Source of the DNA: Sporomusa acidovorans
Lineage (GTDB): Bacteria; Bacillota; Negativicutes; Sporomusales; Sporomusaceae
DNA: 64,000 nucleotides
Assembly (NCBI RefSeq): GCF_002257695.2
Contig: NZ_CP155571.1
Direction: 5' to 3' (one strand)
The notes below the pieces were generated by a model. That model was not told where the DNA came from, did no database searches, and saw only the letters and a program-made list of their open reading frames with translations. The position numbers were made by a program, and so were the translations under genes. Below are positions 17,561-26,541 of the stretch, one piece after another (positions within the stretch are counted from its first letter, which is position 1; each line of letters opens with the position of its first letter).

Positions 17561-17693
17561 TTATATATTCCGCATAAAAGAAGTTTACGGGCACAGGCGG
17601 GTGATGTATTGACAACGCTCCACTACTGGCGTTTGACTTCCGTTTTTGCCAACACACCACCCGTCTGCAAAATTCTTTAGCACGTTATATATT
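17561..17693. repeat. Palindromic repeat element, copy 3
   Basis: About 133 bp, the closest relative of copy 1: both share GTATTGACAACGCTCCAC, ACTGGCGTTTG, GTTTTTGCCAA and ACACCACCCGTCTGC in the same order. The arms are ACAGGCGGGTGATGT (17593-17607) and ACACCACCCGTCTGC. The outer ends, TATATATTCCGC...AAGAAG and ...TTCTTTAGCACGTTATATA, are loosely inverted. It lies just after the 3' end of the broken FAD oxidoreductase gene. Confidence 0.75.
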
Positions 17694-17715
17694 CAACGAG
17701 TAAAATAGCTTTGAA

Positions 17716-18689
17716 TCACAGTTTGAGTATGTCCAGGCGTTTCGCTCTTTGCACCAATGTGGAGGACGGTGCTTCCCGTTCGGGTACCGCTGCCGGTGGT
17801 ATGTTAAGTTCGCGGGCAATTATCTCCTTAACTCTGGAACCGCAAAAGGCCCCCTGGCAGCGGCCCATCCCTGTCCGTGTTCGCCGCGCCACGGCAGCAA
17901 TTGAGTTTACAGGGATACCGCGCTGCAAGCAGTCAATAATTTCAGCTTCTGTTACCTGTTCACAGCGGCAAATAAGACGGCGTTCCGGATCAACCGTATG
18001 AATATCGCCGGAAAAATCGGTGCCTTTTTTTCTGATAATTGGTTTACGGTAGGGAGCGAAGTTTAATTTAGGCTCAAGTACCAGTCCGGCTAGTCGCAGG
18101 ATTTCTATTACTTTAAGAGTAATGGCCGGCGAAGAAGTAAAGTTTTATCATCCGTACTTACGTCTTCCTTATCTTCAATCTCCTCAGCATTAGGGCCGAT
18201 CATTAGATTTCCATGGTACGTAGTTGTCACCAGAATGACTTTTCCCAGTTTCGTCGGTACTTGGAAGATGACGGATTTGGCCAGATAGTTCTGTTCCTTA
18301 TCTAAGATTACATACTGGCCCCGACGCGGCGTAAGGTGATAGTCATTAATGCCTACCATGCCGGCAACTTGATCGCTGTGGATGCCGGCGGCATTAACCA
18401 CGTAGCGGGCCAGGATTTTTTCACCGTTTTGAGTAGTAAGTGTAAAACCTGTATCTATAGGTTGGATGTGAGCAACTTCACTGGATAATTTAAGCGTCAC
18501 GCCGTTCGCAACGGCATTCTCTGCTAAGGCGATACAAATTCATAGGGGGATGTTACTCCCGCCTGCTCGCAGTATAAGGCGGCTTGCACCTTATCGCTTA
18601 CATACGGTTCCAGCTCGCGTGCCTGATCGCCGGCAATGATTCGTAATCCCTGAACCCCGTTATGCTGGCCATATTTGTTAAGCTTATGC
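17716..18689 (-). pseudogene. Broken FAD-dependent oxidoreductase with BFD-like domain, C-terminal part
   Basis: The minus strand encodes the middle and end of a glycerol-3-phosphate dehydrogenase-like DAO oxidoreductase: L-R-I-I-A-G-D-Q-A-R-E-L-E-P near 18620, V-V-N-A-A-G-I-H-S-D-Q-V-A near 18390, and a C-terminal [2Fe-2S] BFD-like domain (I-C-R-C-E-Q-V-T-E-A-E-I near 17960, then C-Q-G-A-F-C). A frameshift lies near 18530. A deletion at about 18115 joins D-D-K-T-L-L to the region before V-I-E-I-L-R-L-A-G-L. The N-terminal piece is on the far side of the IS element. Relatives act on glycerol-3-phosphate or 2-hydroxyacids. Confidence 0.85.
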
Positions 18690-18696
18690 AAAGTAT
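18690..18696. repeat. Target-site duplication, left copy (AAAGTAT)
   Basis: AAAGTAT directly precedes the left end of the IS element. The identical heptamer stands directly after the right end (20679-20685). Confidence 0.75.
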
Positions 18697-20678
18697 GATT
18701 CTACTGCGAAAACTCCCCCTGCACAGGGGTATCAGTTGCCGAGAGAAAATGACCTAAAGCCCTTATGAAATAAGGTTTTGTAGGTATTGCGAACAGGGAT
18801 TTTCTGCTTGAAGTCGAATATTATTATTATAAACATAACGATATTTGAAAGTGAGCGAATATAAATGTTTCGCAAAAATAATTCACACCTTCAGGAACGC
18901 TTGTTTGATGACTTCCAGCATTTACACCCCAGTCAACAAAAACGCTTAATGGCCAGTTGGGCTCCCATATTTTACGAACACGTTTTCAGCCAGATTGATG
19001 AAGCACCCTTTGCACCGTTATACTCTGCCGATAATGGCCGTCCTAACTTCCCAATCAATATCCTGCTATCGCTCGAATTTTATAAGCATTGGCAGGACTT
19101 AACGGATGAGCAACTGCTGGAACAAGCTTCTTTCAACTACCAGGTGATGTATGCTATTGGCCTTCGTAACCTTGGAGAGGAATACGTCGCGCCACGGACC
19201 CTGTATGATTTTCGGTCGAGAGTGCATCGTCATATGCTAGACAATCCTGAATCCGGCGATTTGATTTTCGGACAGTTTAACAACTTGACTACCCACTTTA
19301 TTGAAGAAACCGGAGCAAAAACAGATGAACAACGCACGGATTCCTCTTTTGTTACGGCCAATATCCAGAGAATGTACCGCATTGGACTGATTTTTGACGT
19401 ATTGTTTCATGCAATCGAAAGTTGCCCTGAGACGTTTCTTACTGATGAACTAAAGGAAGTCTTGAAGCCGACATTTAAAACCAATGTTCTTTATCGAACC
19501 AGGCCGAGCACGGCGCAAGAACGGATAGAGAGTTTGCTCAACTTGGGACAGCAACTACTGGACATCAAAAAAGCTAACCAGGAGATTGCCGACTGCAAAA
19601 CATTTGATCTATTGGAGCGTCTTTTAAAGGAGCAGGGAATCTGGAACGAAGAACAGCAAAAATGGGACGCCAAGCTAAGCAAAAACATTTCGCCGGATTC
19701 ACTGCAATCCGCCCATGATCCTGATGCAACTTATCGCCATAAGGGAAACAGGGACTCTGTCGGGTATGTAGCCAATATAACCGAAACATGCAGTAAAGAA
19801 AATCAAGCGCAGTTTGTTACCGACTATACAATCGAACCGAATACGACTACTGACGTTGATATGCTCAACGACCGTTTACCAGATATCAAGAAGCGCACGG
19901 GCGTGGAAAAAATGTATACCGACGGTGGCTATTATAGCGAAACAGTAGATCAAACTGCTAAACAAACTGAAGTTGAAATGCTCTATAGTTCTCTGACCGG
20001 TAAAGAGCCAAACCCAGACAGAATACCCTATACCGCGTTTGAAATAGAGGACCGTCAAATTATCAAAGCGTGCCCAGAACAATATAAGGCACAACGCGCT
20101 ACATTCAACGAAAAAGATAAAACCCTTAGCGCTCATTTTGATTTAGAAACCTGCCGCAATTGCCCCCACCTTGAACAATGTCCTGTAAAGCTGCAAAAGA
20201 AGGATGCTGTTGTTCGGGTCAGTCAAAAAACAATTTTAGCCGATGAAACGAGACAAAAACTAGCAAACGGCGGACAACAAGAAAATACGAGCCGGCGGAC
20301 GGCCATCGAAGGTACCAACTCTGCTCTAAAGCGCAGTCAAGGACTTGGCAAACTAGCAGTTCGTGGTAAGCATAAGGTCAGCGCTGTAGTTGGTCTCAAA
20401 ATAATCGGGCATAATTTCCAGCAATTCATTACCTATCTAGCCAGAAAAACCAAGGAAACAATCAAGCAGGTAGCTACGTCATTTCCTACAACACCACCTC
20501 AAGGGGTTAGTCTGTCCTTTTAACAGACGAGTAATAATTAGATCATTAATTTTAGGGGTAAGTAGCTTGGAGATGCAGCGACATATATACGTAATAGGAA
20601 AAGATGTGGCTGTAGCCGATTTAAAATTTACAGCAACAGTGATAACAAGGTCATAAATTAACTTTTCGCAGTACAATC
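18697..20678 (+). mobile_element. IS1182-family insertion sequence, complete, 1982 bp
   Basis: Terminal inverted repeats GATTCTACTGCGAAAA (18697-18712) and TTTTCGCAGTACAATC (20663-20678) match at 15 of 16 positions. The element is flanked by a 7-bp direct repeat AAAGTAT and carries one intact transposase gene. It is inserted in the FAD oxidoreductase gene, whose pieces lie on both sides on the minus strand. Intact ORF, ends and target duplication suggest a recent insertion. Confidence 0.85.
18865..20523 (+). CDS. IS1182 family transposase
   Basis: A 552-aa transposase. The N-terminal DUF772-type domain has P-N-F-P-I-N-I-L-L-S-L-E-F-Y-K and W-Q-D-L-T-D-E-Q-L-L-E-Q. Next come D-S-S-F-V-T-A-N-I and the DDE catalytic part with Y-T-D-G-G-Y-Y-S-E. 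A C-terminal zinc-like cysteine cluster (C-R-N-C-P-H-L-E-Q-C) is followed by R-R-T-A-I-E-G-T-N-S-A-L-K-R. The length is normal for the family and the frame is unbroken, so it may be active. It is read from the plus strand, opposite to the gene it interrupts. Confidence 0.92.
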   Translation: MFRKNNSHLQERLFDDFQHLHPSQQKRLMASWAPIFYEHVFSQIDEAPFAPLYSADNGRPNFPINILLSLEFYKHWQDLTDEQLLEQASFNYQVMYAIGLRNLGEEYVAPRTLYDFRSRVHRHMLDNPESGDLIFGQFNNLTTHFIEETGAKTDEQRTDSSFVTANIQRMYRIGLIFDVLFHAIESCPETFLTDELKEVLKPTFKTNVLYRTRPSTAQERIESLLNLGQQLLDIKKANQEIADCKTFDLLERLLKEQGIWNEEQQKWDAKLSKNISPDSLQSAHDPDATYRHKGNRDSVGYVANITETCSKENQAQFVTDYTIEPNTTTDVDMLNDRLPDIKKRTGVEKMYTDGGYYSETVDQTAKQTEVEMLYSSLTGKEPNPDRIPYTAFEIEDRQIIKACPEQYKAQRATFNEKDKTLSAHFDLETCRNCPHLEQCPVKLQKKDAVVRVSQKTILADETRQKLANGGQQENTSRRTAIEGTNSALKRSQGLGKLAVRGKHKVSAVVGLKIIGHNFQQFITYLARKTKETIKQVATSFPTTPPQGVSLSF

Positions 20679-20685
20679 AAAGTAT
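20679..20685. repeat. Target-site duplication, right copy (AAAGTAT)
   Basis: AAAGTAT follows the right terminal repeat of the IS element and is identical to 18690-18696. Confidence 0.75.
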
Positions 20686-20822
20686 GAATTTCTTCGTCGC
20701 TGAAAGCCAGTATCAGCGAACCGGTTTTTCTCTAACACACACACCTTTACGTTATATTTGGCCAATTGCCTGGCAATGTTCATACCAACTACACCTGCGC
20801 CAATAACGCAAACATCATGCAT
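20679..20822 (-). pseudogene. Broken FAD-dependent oxidoreductase, N-terminal part
   Basis: The minus strand from ATG 20822, with GGGGAGGG upstream, encodes M-H-D-V-C-V-I-G-A-G-V-V-G-M-N-I-A-R-Q-L, a dinucleotide-binding start, and about 25 further residues until the IS target duplication. Removing the IS does not restore one reading frame with the C-terminal part, and about 80 residues normally found between them are missing. So the gene was damaged by more than the IS insertion. Confidence 0.8.
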
Positions 20823-20963
20823 GGCAATCCCTCCCCAATTTCGTTAAGAATTTTCTTTTAATATTTATTATCTAAAAATCGGTAAAATTCTGCCTGACAT
20901 GTCAGTATTTTGCAGAAAATCCTTTATTGTATTAAGTTGGGGGATTTGAGAAGGATCAATCTC

Positions 20964-21128
20964 CTATTTAGCCGCAATGAGCCGATAGACTGACAGGGCT
21001 ATACAAAACGCAGCCAGTCCATATGTGGCATAGGCGCCTGGCTTGTTGCCATTCTTGATCAGCCAGATTCCAAATAATGAGGCATGTATGGCAGCGAGTA
21101 TGGATAGGATTAAAAGCAGATAAGGCAT
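20964..21128 (-). CDS. Small two-helix membrane protein of the germination operon
   Basis: A 54-aa protein with two hydrophobic segments (L-L-L-I-L-S-I-L-A-A-I-H and A-A-F-C-I-A-L-S-V-Y-R). ATG 21128 is preceded by AAAGGAG at good spacing. It starts 2 bp after the gerC-like stop codon, so it is the fourth gene of the operon. Small membrane proteins accompany some ger operons (GerD/GerQ-like or B-subunit-associated); no homology is claimed. Confidence 0.6.
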   Translation of the reverse strand: MPYLLLILSILAAIHASLFGIWLIKNGNKPGAYATYGLAAFCIALSVYRLIAAK

Positions 21129-21130
21129 AA

Positions 21131-22375
21131 TTACTCCTTTCGGATAGGCTCTGATTTTTGCAATAGACCGGATCTTCGCAGTTCGGTCTGAACAGTAACC
21201 TCAAACTGTGCCTGTGGATAGTGGCTGTTCCAATTATAGGTCTCCATTTCCTGCAAAGTGCGAAATTTACTACGGCTATAGTAGCCAAAATCAACAATAT
21301 CGGTTCCTAATTTCTGGGTCTTAGCAAGCATTTGGATGATCTGATTTTTCATGACATCTGAAACTTGCTGCTCAAGCAGACTGCGGTATTCTTTTTCTTC
21401 ATAGGCGATGCCTGATGAGATGGCGGTAATCTCACCCTCCAAAAATATGTCGATAGTAATAGTTGGCTGTTCGTCTAAGCTAATGATATCAATTTTAGGC
21501 TTTCTGCCATTACGGATTGAAATATTTACCTTGTGTTCAGGAGTGAGCGGATCATCAACAACAATAAAATTTCGATTTAGCTGGTTTTGTAAAGCTGCGA
21601 AAGCCCGTGTTTCTTCGGTATCTAGGGCGCCTACCATTTTACTGCTCTTAAAAACAGCAGTTCCCAATACCTCAGCGGGATCACCGCCAATTCTTGGTAT
21701 ATCTCCGGGATAATACTGTTGGCTAACTTCACCTGCTGCTACCTTGCCGGCAGGTTGTCCTTGTCCTGTTTGGGGGTTCAGGGCGTAATACATTGCGTAG
21801 GGTGAACCGCTAATGTTTTTAAGGCGTAGATAAAACTCATGCAAGTTGGCGATTGTGTAATAGGAAACTTCATTTGAGGTGTGAGCATAGTTTTCTATCC
21901 AGCGAGAAGCGAGGTTTTCAAGAGTAGGCGTATTTTTTTCGAATGTTTCGCGAGTGCTTCCGCGGGCTACCATAATAAAAATACTGCCACGAAATTCCCG
22001 AAAGCGAATTAGCGGTCCGATCAAATCCTCAATCCCGGAACGGGCAAGTTTTTCTGAAATTACGATCAATCTAACCTGGCTTAGGCTTACCGCCCGGGCC
22101 AAAGTTGTGTTTAATAAATTGCGTCCTTCTGCCAGTGTTGGTGCTTTAACCGTGACTAGCGTTGTGGCCTGCTTTTTTTCTCCTCCGGATGTATCATCGG
22201 CTAAGGCGATTGGCACAGCAACCCGGTATGTGATTTCAAGATTATTATCCACTTTGTCTATCCCAATACTTATTACCCAGGCAATTTCATCGGTTTCTCG
22301 GCCGCCGTTGCAACCGCAAGCCAGCAGGCAAAGCCAGAATAAGCAAATAATCAATTCGATTCGCAGTTTCTGCAT
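21131..22375 (-). CDS. Spore germination lipoprotein, Ger(x)C family
   Basis: A 414-aa GerC-type subunit of a germinant receptor. The signal peptide ends in L-L-A-C-G-C, a lipobox, and is followed by G-R-E-T-D-E-I-A-W-V-I-S-I-G-I-D-K, the usual start of the mature domain. The C-terminal part has the family's K-N-Q-I-I-Q-M-L-A-K-T-Q and D-I-V-D-F-G-Y-Y pattern. ATG 22375 (M-Q-K-L-R-I) is chosen over an upstream in-frame start because the signal peptide begins there. It overlaps the permease gene by 25 bp, suggesting coupled translation. It sits on the outer face of the spore inner membrane. Confidence 0.88.
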   Translation of the reverse strand: MQKLRIELIICLFWLCLLACGCNGGRETDEIAWVISIGIDKVDNNLEITYRVAVPIALADDTSGGEKKQATTLVTVKAPTLAEGRNLLNTTLARAVSLSQVRLIVISEKLARSGIEDLIGPLIRFREFRGSIFIMVARGSTRETFEKNTPTLENLASRWIENYAHTSNEVSYYTIANLHEFYLRLKNISGSPYAMYYALNPQTGQGQPAGKVAAGEVSQQYYPGDIPRIGGDPAEVLGTAVFKSSKMVGALDTEETRAFAALQNQLNRNFIVVDDPLTPEHKVNISIRNGRKPKIDIISLDEQPTITIDIFLEGEITAISSGIAYEEKEYRSLLEQQVSDVMKNQIIQMLAKTQKLGTDIVDFGYYSRSKFRTLQEMETYNWNSHYPQAQFEVTVQTELRRSGLLQKSEPIRKE

Positions 22376-23472
22376 ACTTTTCGTCCGCCTTTTAATAAAA
22401 ATACAACCAGCAGAGTGACCGGAAAAACAACTACTCCCGGGGCACAAAAGAGGCCAAAAAAGTTGCTCTCAAGTGCCAGTACCGCATTGGTATCGGATGG
22501 TAGCATCGCCAATTGCATCATGACAAGGGAAGCTGCCGGGATTAAAGGCCTGATTGTGGGCAGCTTAAATAACTTGGCAAGTATGTATAAGCTGCCATAC
22601 AGACATACGGCAATGGCAATTATCCCCGTTATCACCCATAGCAAGATAAAAATGGATTCCAGGCGCTGAATATAGCGGTTAAGATAAATTAACCGTGCCA
22701 TTTCATAAAATGGAAGCATTTTTTCCGCACCGACGAAGGAACCAAACACCATGATGAATACGGCAACTGCGGACACCCGCATAAGAGTGCTGCCGCCAAA
22801 CCCAAACAGCAAGGCACTCCGCACAGTTTTAATTGTTTGAAAAGCAGGTGCCAGAAAAAGCAGCAGCGATAACGGCGCGGTAGCACCCAATAAATTGATG
22901 AATGGTCTGGCGAGATTTTCCAACCCTTTTCCCTGCCAGGGAAAAAGATACATTGGTTTATACATTGGCAGCAGAAGTGCAAATACAAGCAACATGGCCG
23001 TGATACTAAAGGGCATGATTACATAGGCGGATCGGCACAAGGCTTCGATGCCGGCATAAATAAGGAGGGCGGACCCCAAGCTATACCATAAGATTACGTT
23101 GTCAAAAGCTGCAAAGGGTAAAGCTGTTAGCAGAGTATTTTCCGCAAATTGTCGTGTCCACAAAGATGCCAGGACAAAGAATACGGTAAAATAGAAAAGC
23201 CCCAAAATCCATGATGCCGGTTTACCCAGTATGCTTTGCGTAACTGTAAGGAGATCACCGGGATTATGTTCCAGCACAAGTGTGTAGAGGTACAGTAACG
23301 TTCCGCCAGATAGTGCCGCTAAAGTTCCCGGGACCCAACCGATGCTTCCTGCCGCCTGCACTGATTTGGTTGCCGTACTTAAGAATATGGGAGGAAACGT
23401 GATAACAAAAGCCAAGGCCAAACCTTCTGCTATGCCTAACCGGCCGCTGCGATACTTCATCTTAATGTTCAT
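22351..23472 (-). CDS. Spore germination permease, GerAB/endospore germination permease family
   Basis: A 373-aa integral membrane protein with about 10 helices, an APC-superfamily germinant-sensing subunit. It opens with G-R-L-G-I-A-E-G-L-A-L-A-F-V-I-T-F-P-P-I-F-L; the P-P-I-F region in helix 1 is typical. The start could be ATG 23472 or ATG 23460; a TTG at 23481 in the same frame lacks support. It overlaps the 3' end of the GerA-type gene (stop at 23462) by a few bases, so translation is coupled. Confidence 0.85.
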   Translation of the reverse strand: MNIKMKYRSGRLGIAEGLALAFVITFPPIFLSTATKSVQAAGSIGWVPGTLAALSGGTLLYLYTLVLEHNPGDLLTVTQSILGKPASWILGLFYFTVFFVLASLWTRQFAENTLLTALPFAAFDNVILWYSLGSALLIYAGIEALCRSAYVIMPFSITAMLLVFALLLPMYKPMYLFPWQGKGLENLARPFINLLGATAPLSLLLFLAPAFQTIKTVRSALLFGFGGSTLMRVSAVAVFIMVFGSFVGAEKMLPFYEMARLIYLNRYIQRLESIFILLWVITGIIAIAVCLYGSLYILAKLFKLPTIRPLIPAASLVMMQLAMLPSDTNAVLALESNFFGLFCAPGVVVFPVTLLVVFLLKGGRKVCRNCESN

Positions 23473-25333
23473 CTCTTTCAACGACTGTTTTTTTCTTCCA
23501 TAAACGGCTAATCTTAGGCTGCCGTTGTGGATTTTTTGTGTTTAGGGCATCCGGTCTGGTTTCCTGATTAAACACAGCTCCCCGGAGTACAATATCACTG
23601 CTGGTCAGTGATTTAGGACCGATTGGTGACATATAGGGCATGCCAAAAGATTTTAGACGGCACAGAATAACAGTCAATCCCAGCAGGGCGTAACCCAGTC
23701 CGACCAATCCCATAACCCAGGCGAAAATGAGCAGACCGAACCGGATAATCCGGACAGCCGAAGCCATGCGGTATTCGGGGATGGTGAATGAGGCCAACCC
23801 GGTAATGGCAATAATTACAACAATGATAGGGCTTACAATCCGGGCGGTTACTGCTGCCTGTCCGAGAATAATTGCGCCGACAATGCCGATAGTCGAGCCT
23901 AAAATACCGGGTATGCGCACACCTGCTTCCCGGATTAGCTCAAAGGAAAGTTCCATCATAATGACTTCAACAATTGCCGGAAAAGGGACATTTTCCCGTG
24001 AGCCGGCAATTGCCATCAGCAGTTCTGTTGGTATGGCTTCCTGATGAAAATAGGCAATAGCAATATAGAGGGAGGGCAGCACACTCGAAATGAGCGCGCC
24101 AAACAGTCTGAGAATGCGCATGAAATTTGTAATGATGGCATTCACGCTGAAGTCCTCGGCGGAATGGAAGAAAGAAAAAAAACTAACCGGAAGTATCTGA
24201 GCAAATGGGTTTCCCTCCAGAATTAGCGCCACACGTCCTTCTACCAGGTAGCTGGCCACACGGTCGGGGCGTTCGGTTGAAACACTCAGGGGGAAAATAC
24301 TTTGGGGGAAATCTTCAATAAATTGAATAAGCTGGCCGGTATCAATGACATAGTCGGTACTGACTCCTTCAAGCCGGCGGATTACTTCAGCAGTCAGCGA
24401 TGTATTGGCAATCGAGTTTAGATATATGACCGCACAATTTAGCTGTCCTCGTTTGCCAACTTTCACCATTTCGGTTACCAAATCACTGCTGTGCAGAATT
24501 GAGCGAATGAGGCCGGTATTTACCCGCAGGTTTTCAGTGAAAGCTGCTTGTGAACCGCGGACAGTTTGCTCTGTTTGCGGGGTGCTCACACTGCGATGTT
24601 CCCAGCCTTTCGTTTCAACAATAATTGCTTCCGCAAGACCGTCTATGATTATCACGGTGTCCCCGCTGTTAATTCCTTCCTGGAGCTTACAATAGGCATT
24701 TTCTCGCCTTACGGAAGAGTTCGGTAAAACATTTGCAATAATTTGTCCAATTACATCTTTGTCTTTGGGGGGGCTGGGCCGCTGATAGCTCATCAGTGGC
24801 TGTAAGACAAAGCGCGCAAGCTTTTCACTATTTATCATGCCGTCAATATAGACTAGGGCGGCATTAGGATAGAGACTATCTGACAATGTAAATTCTCGCA
24901 CAATAATATCCTTATTGCGCGGCAGTTGATAGATTTCTTGCAGAATGCGTTTATTCTCTTCCAGGCTTGTGCTTAGCGGCAGCGCATCGGGTTTTTGACT
25001 GAGTTGATAGCCTAACCGGACTGGTGATAGGTCACGCCATTGTTTTTCTAAAGCATCCAATTCCAACCTAAGCTGAACAAAACTTTCTGTAGCAGGTCTA
25101 TTGTTGATAATCCGCGCTGTTTTTTGGATATACTGTTCTAAGCGTTGGGAAAAGCGCAAGAGGCAACTAAATTGTTTAAGTGATGTTTGGGCTGCAGGGC
25201 CTTTGGCTGGTGTGGTCCGGCTGTCAAAAGGCCTGTTTTCATCCAAAATAAAAGGATCAGGGTCTATCGGCGGTGAATAGCCTAGAATCGATTTTATATT
25301 ATTTATTGCCATTGATAATAAATTGCTTTTCAA
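23462..25333 (-). CDS. Spore germination protein, GerA family
   Basis: A 623-aa GerA-type subunit. A long hydrophilic N-terminus (about 1-400) contains I-I-V-R-E-F-T-L-S, A-A-L-V-Y-I-D-G-M-I-N, G-D-T-V-I-I-I-D-G and R-V-A-L-I-L-E-G-N-P-F-A. The membrane part (about 400-560) carries P-S-L-Y-I-A-I-A-Y-F-H-Q-E-A-I-P-T-E-L-L, the family signature. The TTG start at 25333 has GGAG 9 nt upstream; the next ATG (25312) lacks one. It is the first gene of gerA-gerB-gerC-small protein. The operon shows that the organism makes endospores. Confidence 0.9.
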   Translation of the reverse strand: MKSNLLSMAINNIKSILGYSPPIDPDPFILDENRPFDSRTTPAKGPAAQTSLKQFSCLLRFSQRLEQYIQKTARIINNRPATESFVQLRLELDALEKQWRDLSPVRLGYQLSQKPDALPLSTSLEENKRILQEIYQLPRNKDIIVREFTLSDSLYPNAALVYIDGMINSEKLARFVLQPLMSYQRPSPPKDKDVIGQIIANVLPNSSVRRENAYCKLQEGINSGDTVIIIDGLAEAIIVETKGWEHRSVSTPQTEQTVRGSQAAFTENLRVNTGLIRSILHSSDLVTEMVKVGKRGQLNCAVIYLNSIANTSLTAEVIRRLEGVSTDYVIDTGQLIQFIEDFPQSIFPLSVSTERPDRVASYLVEGRVALILEGNPFAQILPVSFFSFFHSAEDFSVNAIITNFMRILRLFGALISSVLPSLYIAIAYFHQEAIPTELLMAIAGSRENVPFPAIVEVIMMELSFELIREAGVRIPGILGSTIGIVGAIILGQAAVTARIVSPIIVVIIAITGLASFTIPEYRMASAVRIIRFGLLIFAWVMGLVGLGYALLGLTVILCRLKSFGMPYMSPIGPKSLTSSDIVLRGAVFNQETRPDALNTKNPQRQPKISRLWKKKTVVERDEH

Positions 25334-25661
25334 GGCTCACACTCCATCCACTATGCTCTGATTTATTGTTTCCACTCCCAGGGGATTAATACTTAAGGCC
25401 GGTTTAGCGCCACCAGAGTGATGAGAAAAGCTAAAGGTAAGGAAGTTGATTCCATAAATTAACGGTATGATGAAAATTTATTTCTGCCAGAGTGTAACGT
25501 TCCAACGTGGCCGTTTGTCTTGTGCGTTTATTAACATCTTTTTGGGATTACAATACAGGTATATGGAATTTTAAGAGAGACTGGTATAAAATAGTTTCGC
25601 AGGAAGCCTAACAGTGTATCTTGTTGAAGCAATAGAAGATAGTAGGGAAATGGGGGGGAAT

Positions 25662-26231
25662 ATGAGACTGTTTGTTGCTATTGAATTTCCGGAAGAAATA
25701 TTGTGTGAATTAGAGGGGATTCAAAATAAGATGCGTGCCTTGGCGGGATATGGGCGATTTGTCACGAAATCAAATTTACATCTTACTCTTCAATTTTTAG
25801 GTGAAGTGTCTCGACAGGAATTCGGGCCAATTGTTTCGGCTTTGCATAGGGTGGCTAAAATCCAACCTGCATTTTCGATACGTCTAAGCAGAGTTGGAAG
25901 TTTTGGCAAGAGTTCCCCCTTTCGCGTAATTTGGGCAGGCGTTGACGGTGATATACCAAGATTGACAAGGTTGCAAAAAGATATTGTCACGGCACTAGGC
26001 AAAGTGGGATTTTTGCAGGAAACAAGACCTTATCAACCGCACATTACACTGGGGCGGGATGTTGAACTTTCTGGAAAGGAATCATTGGGTAATTTTAGCA
26101 GAATCTTAGCTTCGGCATCATTTCCGGTAAAACAATTTGTGCTAAAAGAGAGCAAAATAGAAAATGGCAAACTGGTCTACCACTCACTCCATTTTTTCCG
26201 CTTGGTTATTAGCGAAAGCTCTATTCTATAG
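25662..26231 (+). CDS. thpR: RNA 2',3'-cyclic phosphodiesterase (LigT/ThpR)
   Basis: A 189-aa 2H phosphoesterase. The two catalytic H-x-T-x motifs are H-L-T-L (after S-N-L) and H-I-T-L-G-R near residue 126. The start M-R-L-F-V-A-I-E-F is typical. ATG 25662 has GGGGGG upstream; the longer frame from 25614 is less likely. It hydrolyses 2',3'-cyclic phosphate RNA ends. It is monocistronic and followed by a strong terminator. Confidence 0.88.
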   Translation: MRLFVAIEFPEEILCELEGIQNKMRALAGYGRFVTKSNLHLTLQFLGEVSRQEFGPIVSALHRVAKIQPAFSIRLSRVGSFGKSSPFRVIWAGVDGDIPRLTRLQKDIVTALGKVGFLQETRPYQPHITLGRDVELSGKESLGNFSRILASASFPVKQFVLKESKIENGKLVYHSLHFFRLVISESSIL

Positions 26232-26263
26232 ACTCATGAAGGATTTTAGTAATTGAAAATTTT

Positions 26264-26300
26264 AACGAGGTCGAGAGTATTTTTCTCGACCTCGTTTTGT
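26264..26300 (+). terminator. Intrinsic terminator after thpR
   Basis: A 13-bp stem, AACGAGGTCGAGA/TCTCGACCTCGTT (26264-26276 and 26284-26296), followed by TTG. Confidence 0.85.
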
Positions 26301-26308
26301 AAATTGCA

Positions 26309-26510
26309 GTTACTAATATAACTGAATCTATTCATCAAATGGCTGGCGGTAGCCAGCAAATTGTAAGCTCTATCCAGAATATTGACAATAAGCAAAAACA
26401 CGGCTGGTGAGGCCCAAACTATTTCGGCAGCTACCTAAGAACAATCGGCGTCCATGCAGGAAATAGCAGCATCCTATAACAACCAACTTCCAGGACGGAC
26501 AGACGGAAAC
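26309..26510 (+). pseudogene. Remnant of a methyl-accepting chemotaxis protein C-terminus
   Basis: The translation gives I-H-Q-M-A-G-G-S-Q-Q-I-V-S-S-I-Q-N-I-D, then after a frameshift Q-T-I-S-A-A-T-stop-E-Q-S-A-S-M-Q-E-I-A-A-S, the usual last helix of an MCP signalling domain. About 65 residues are left, with one frameshift and one stop. The rest of the gene is absent. Confidence 0.7.
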
Positions 26511-26541
26511 AACAGACTTTGCCGTTTGGCAGATGCGGGTG

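Noticed and set aside
18865..20523. Antisense open frames within the transposase as separate genes
   Set aside because: They lack ribosome sites and recognisable domains and are covered by the unbroken transposase frame.
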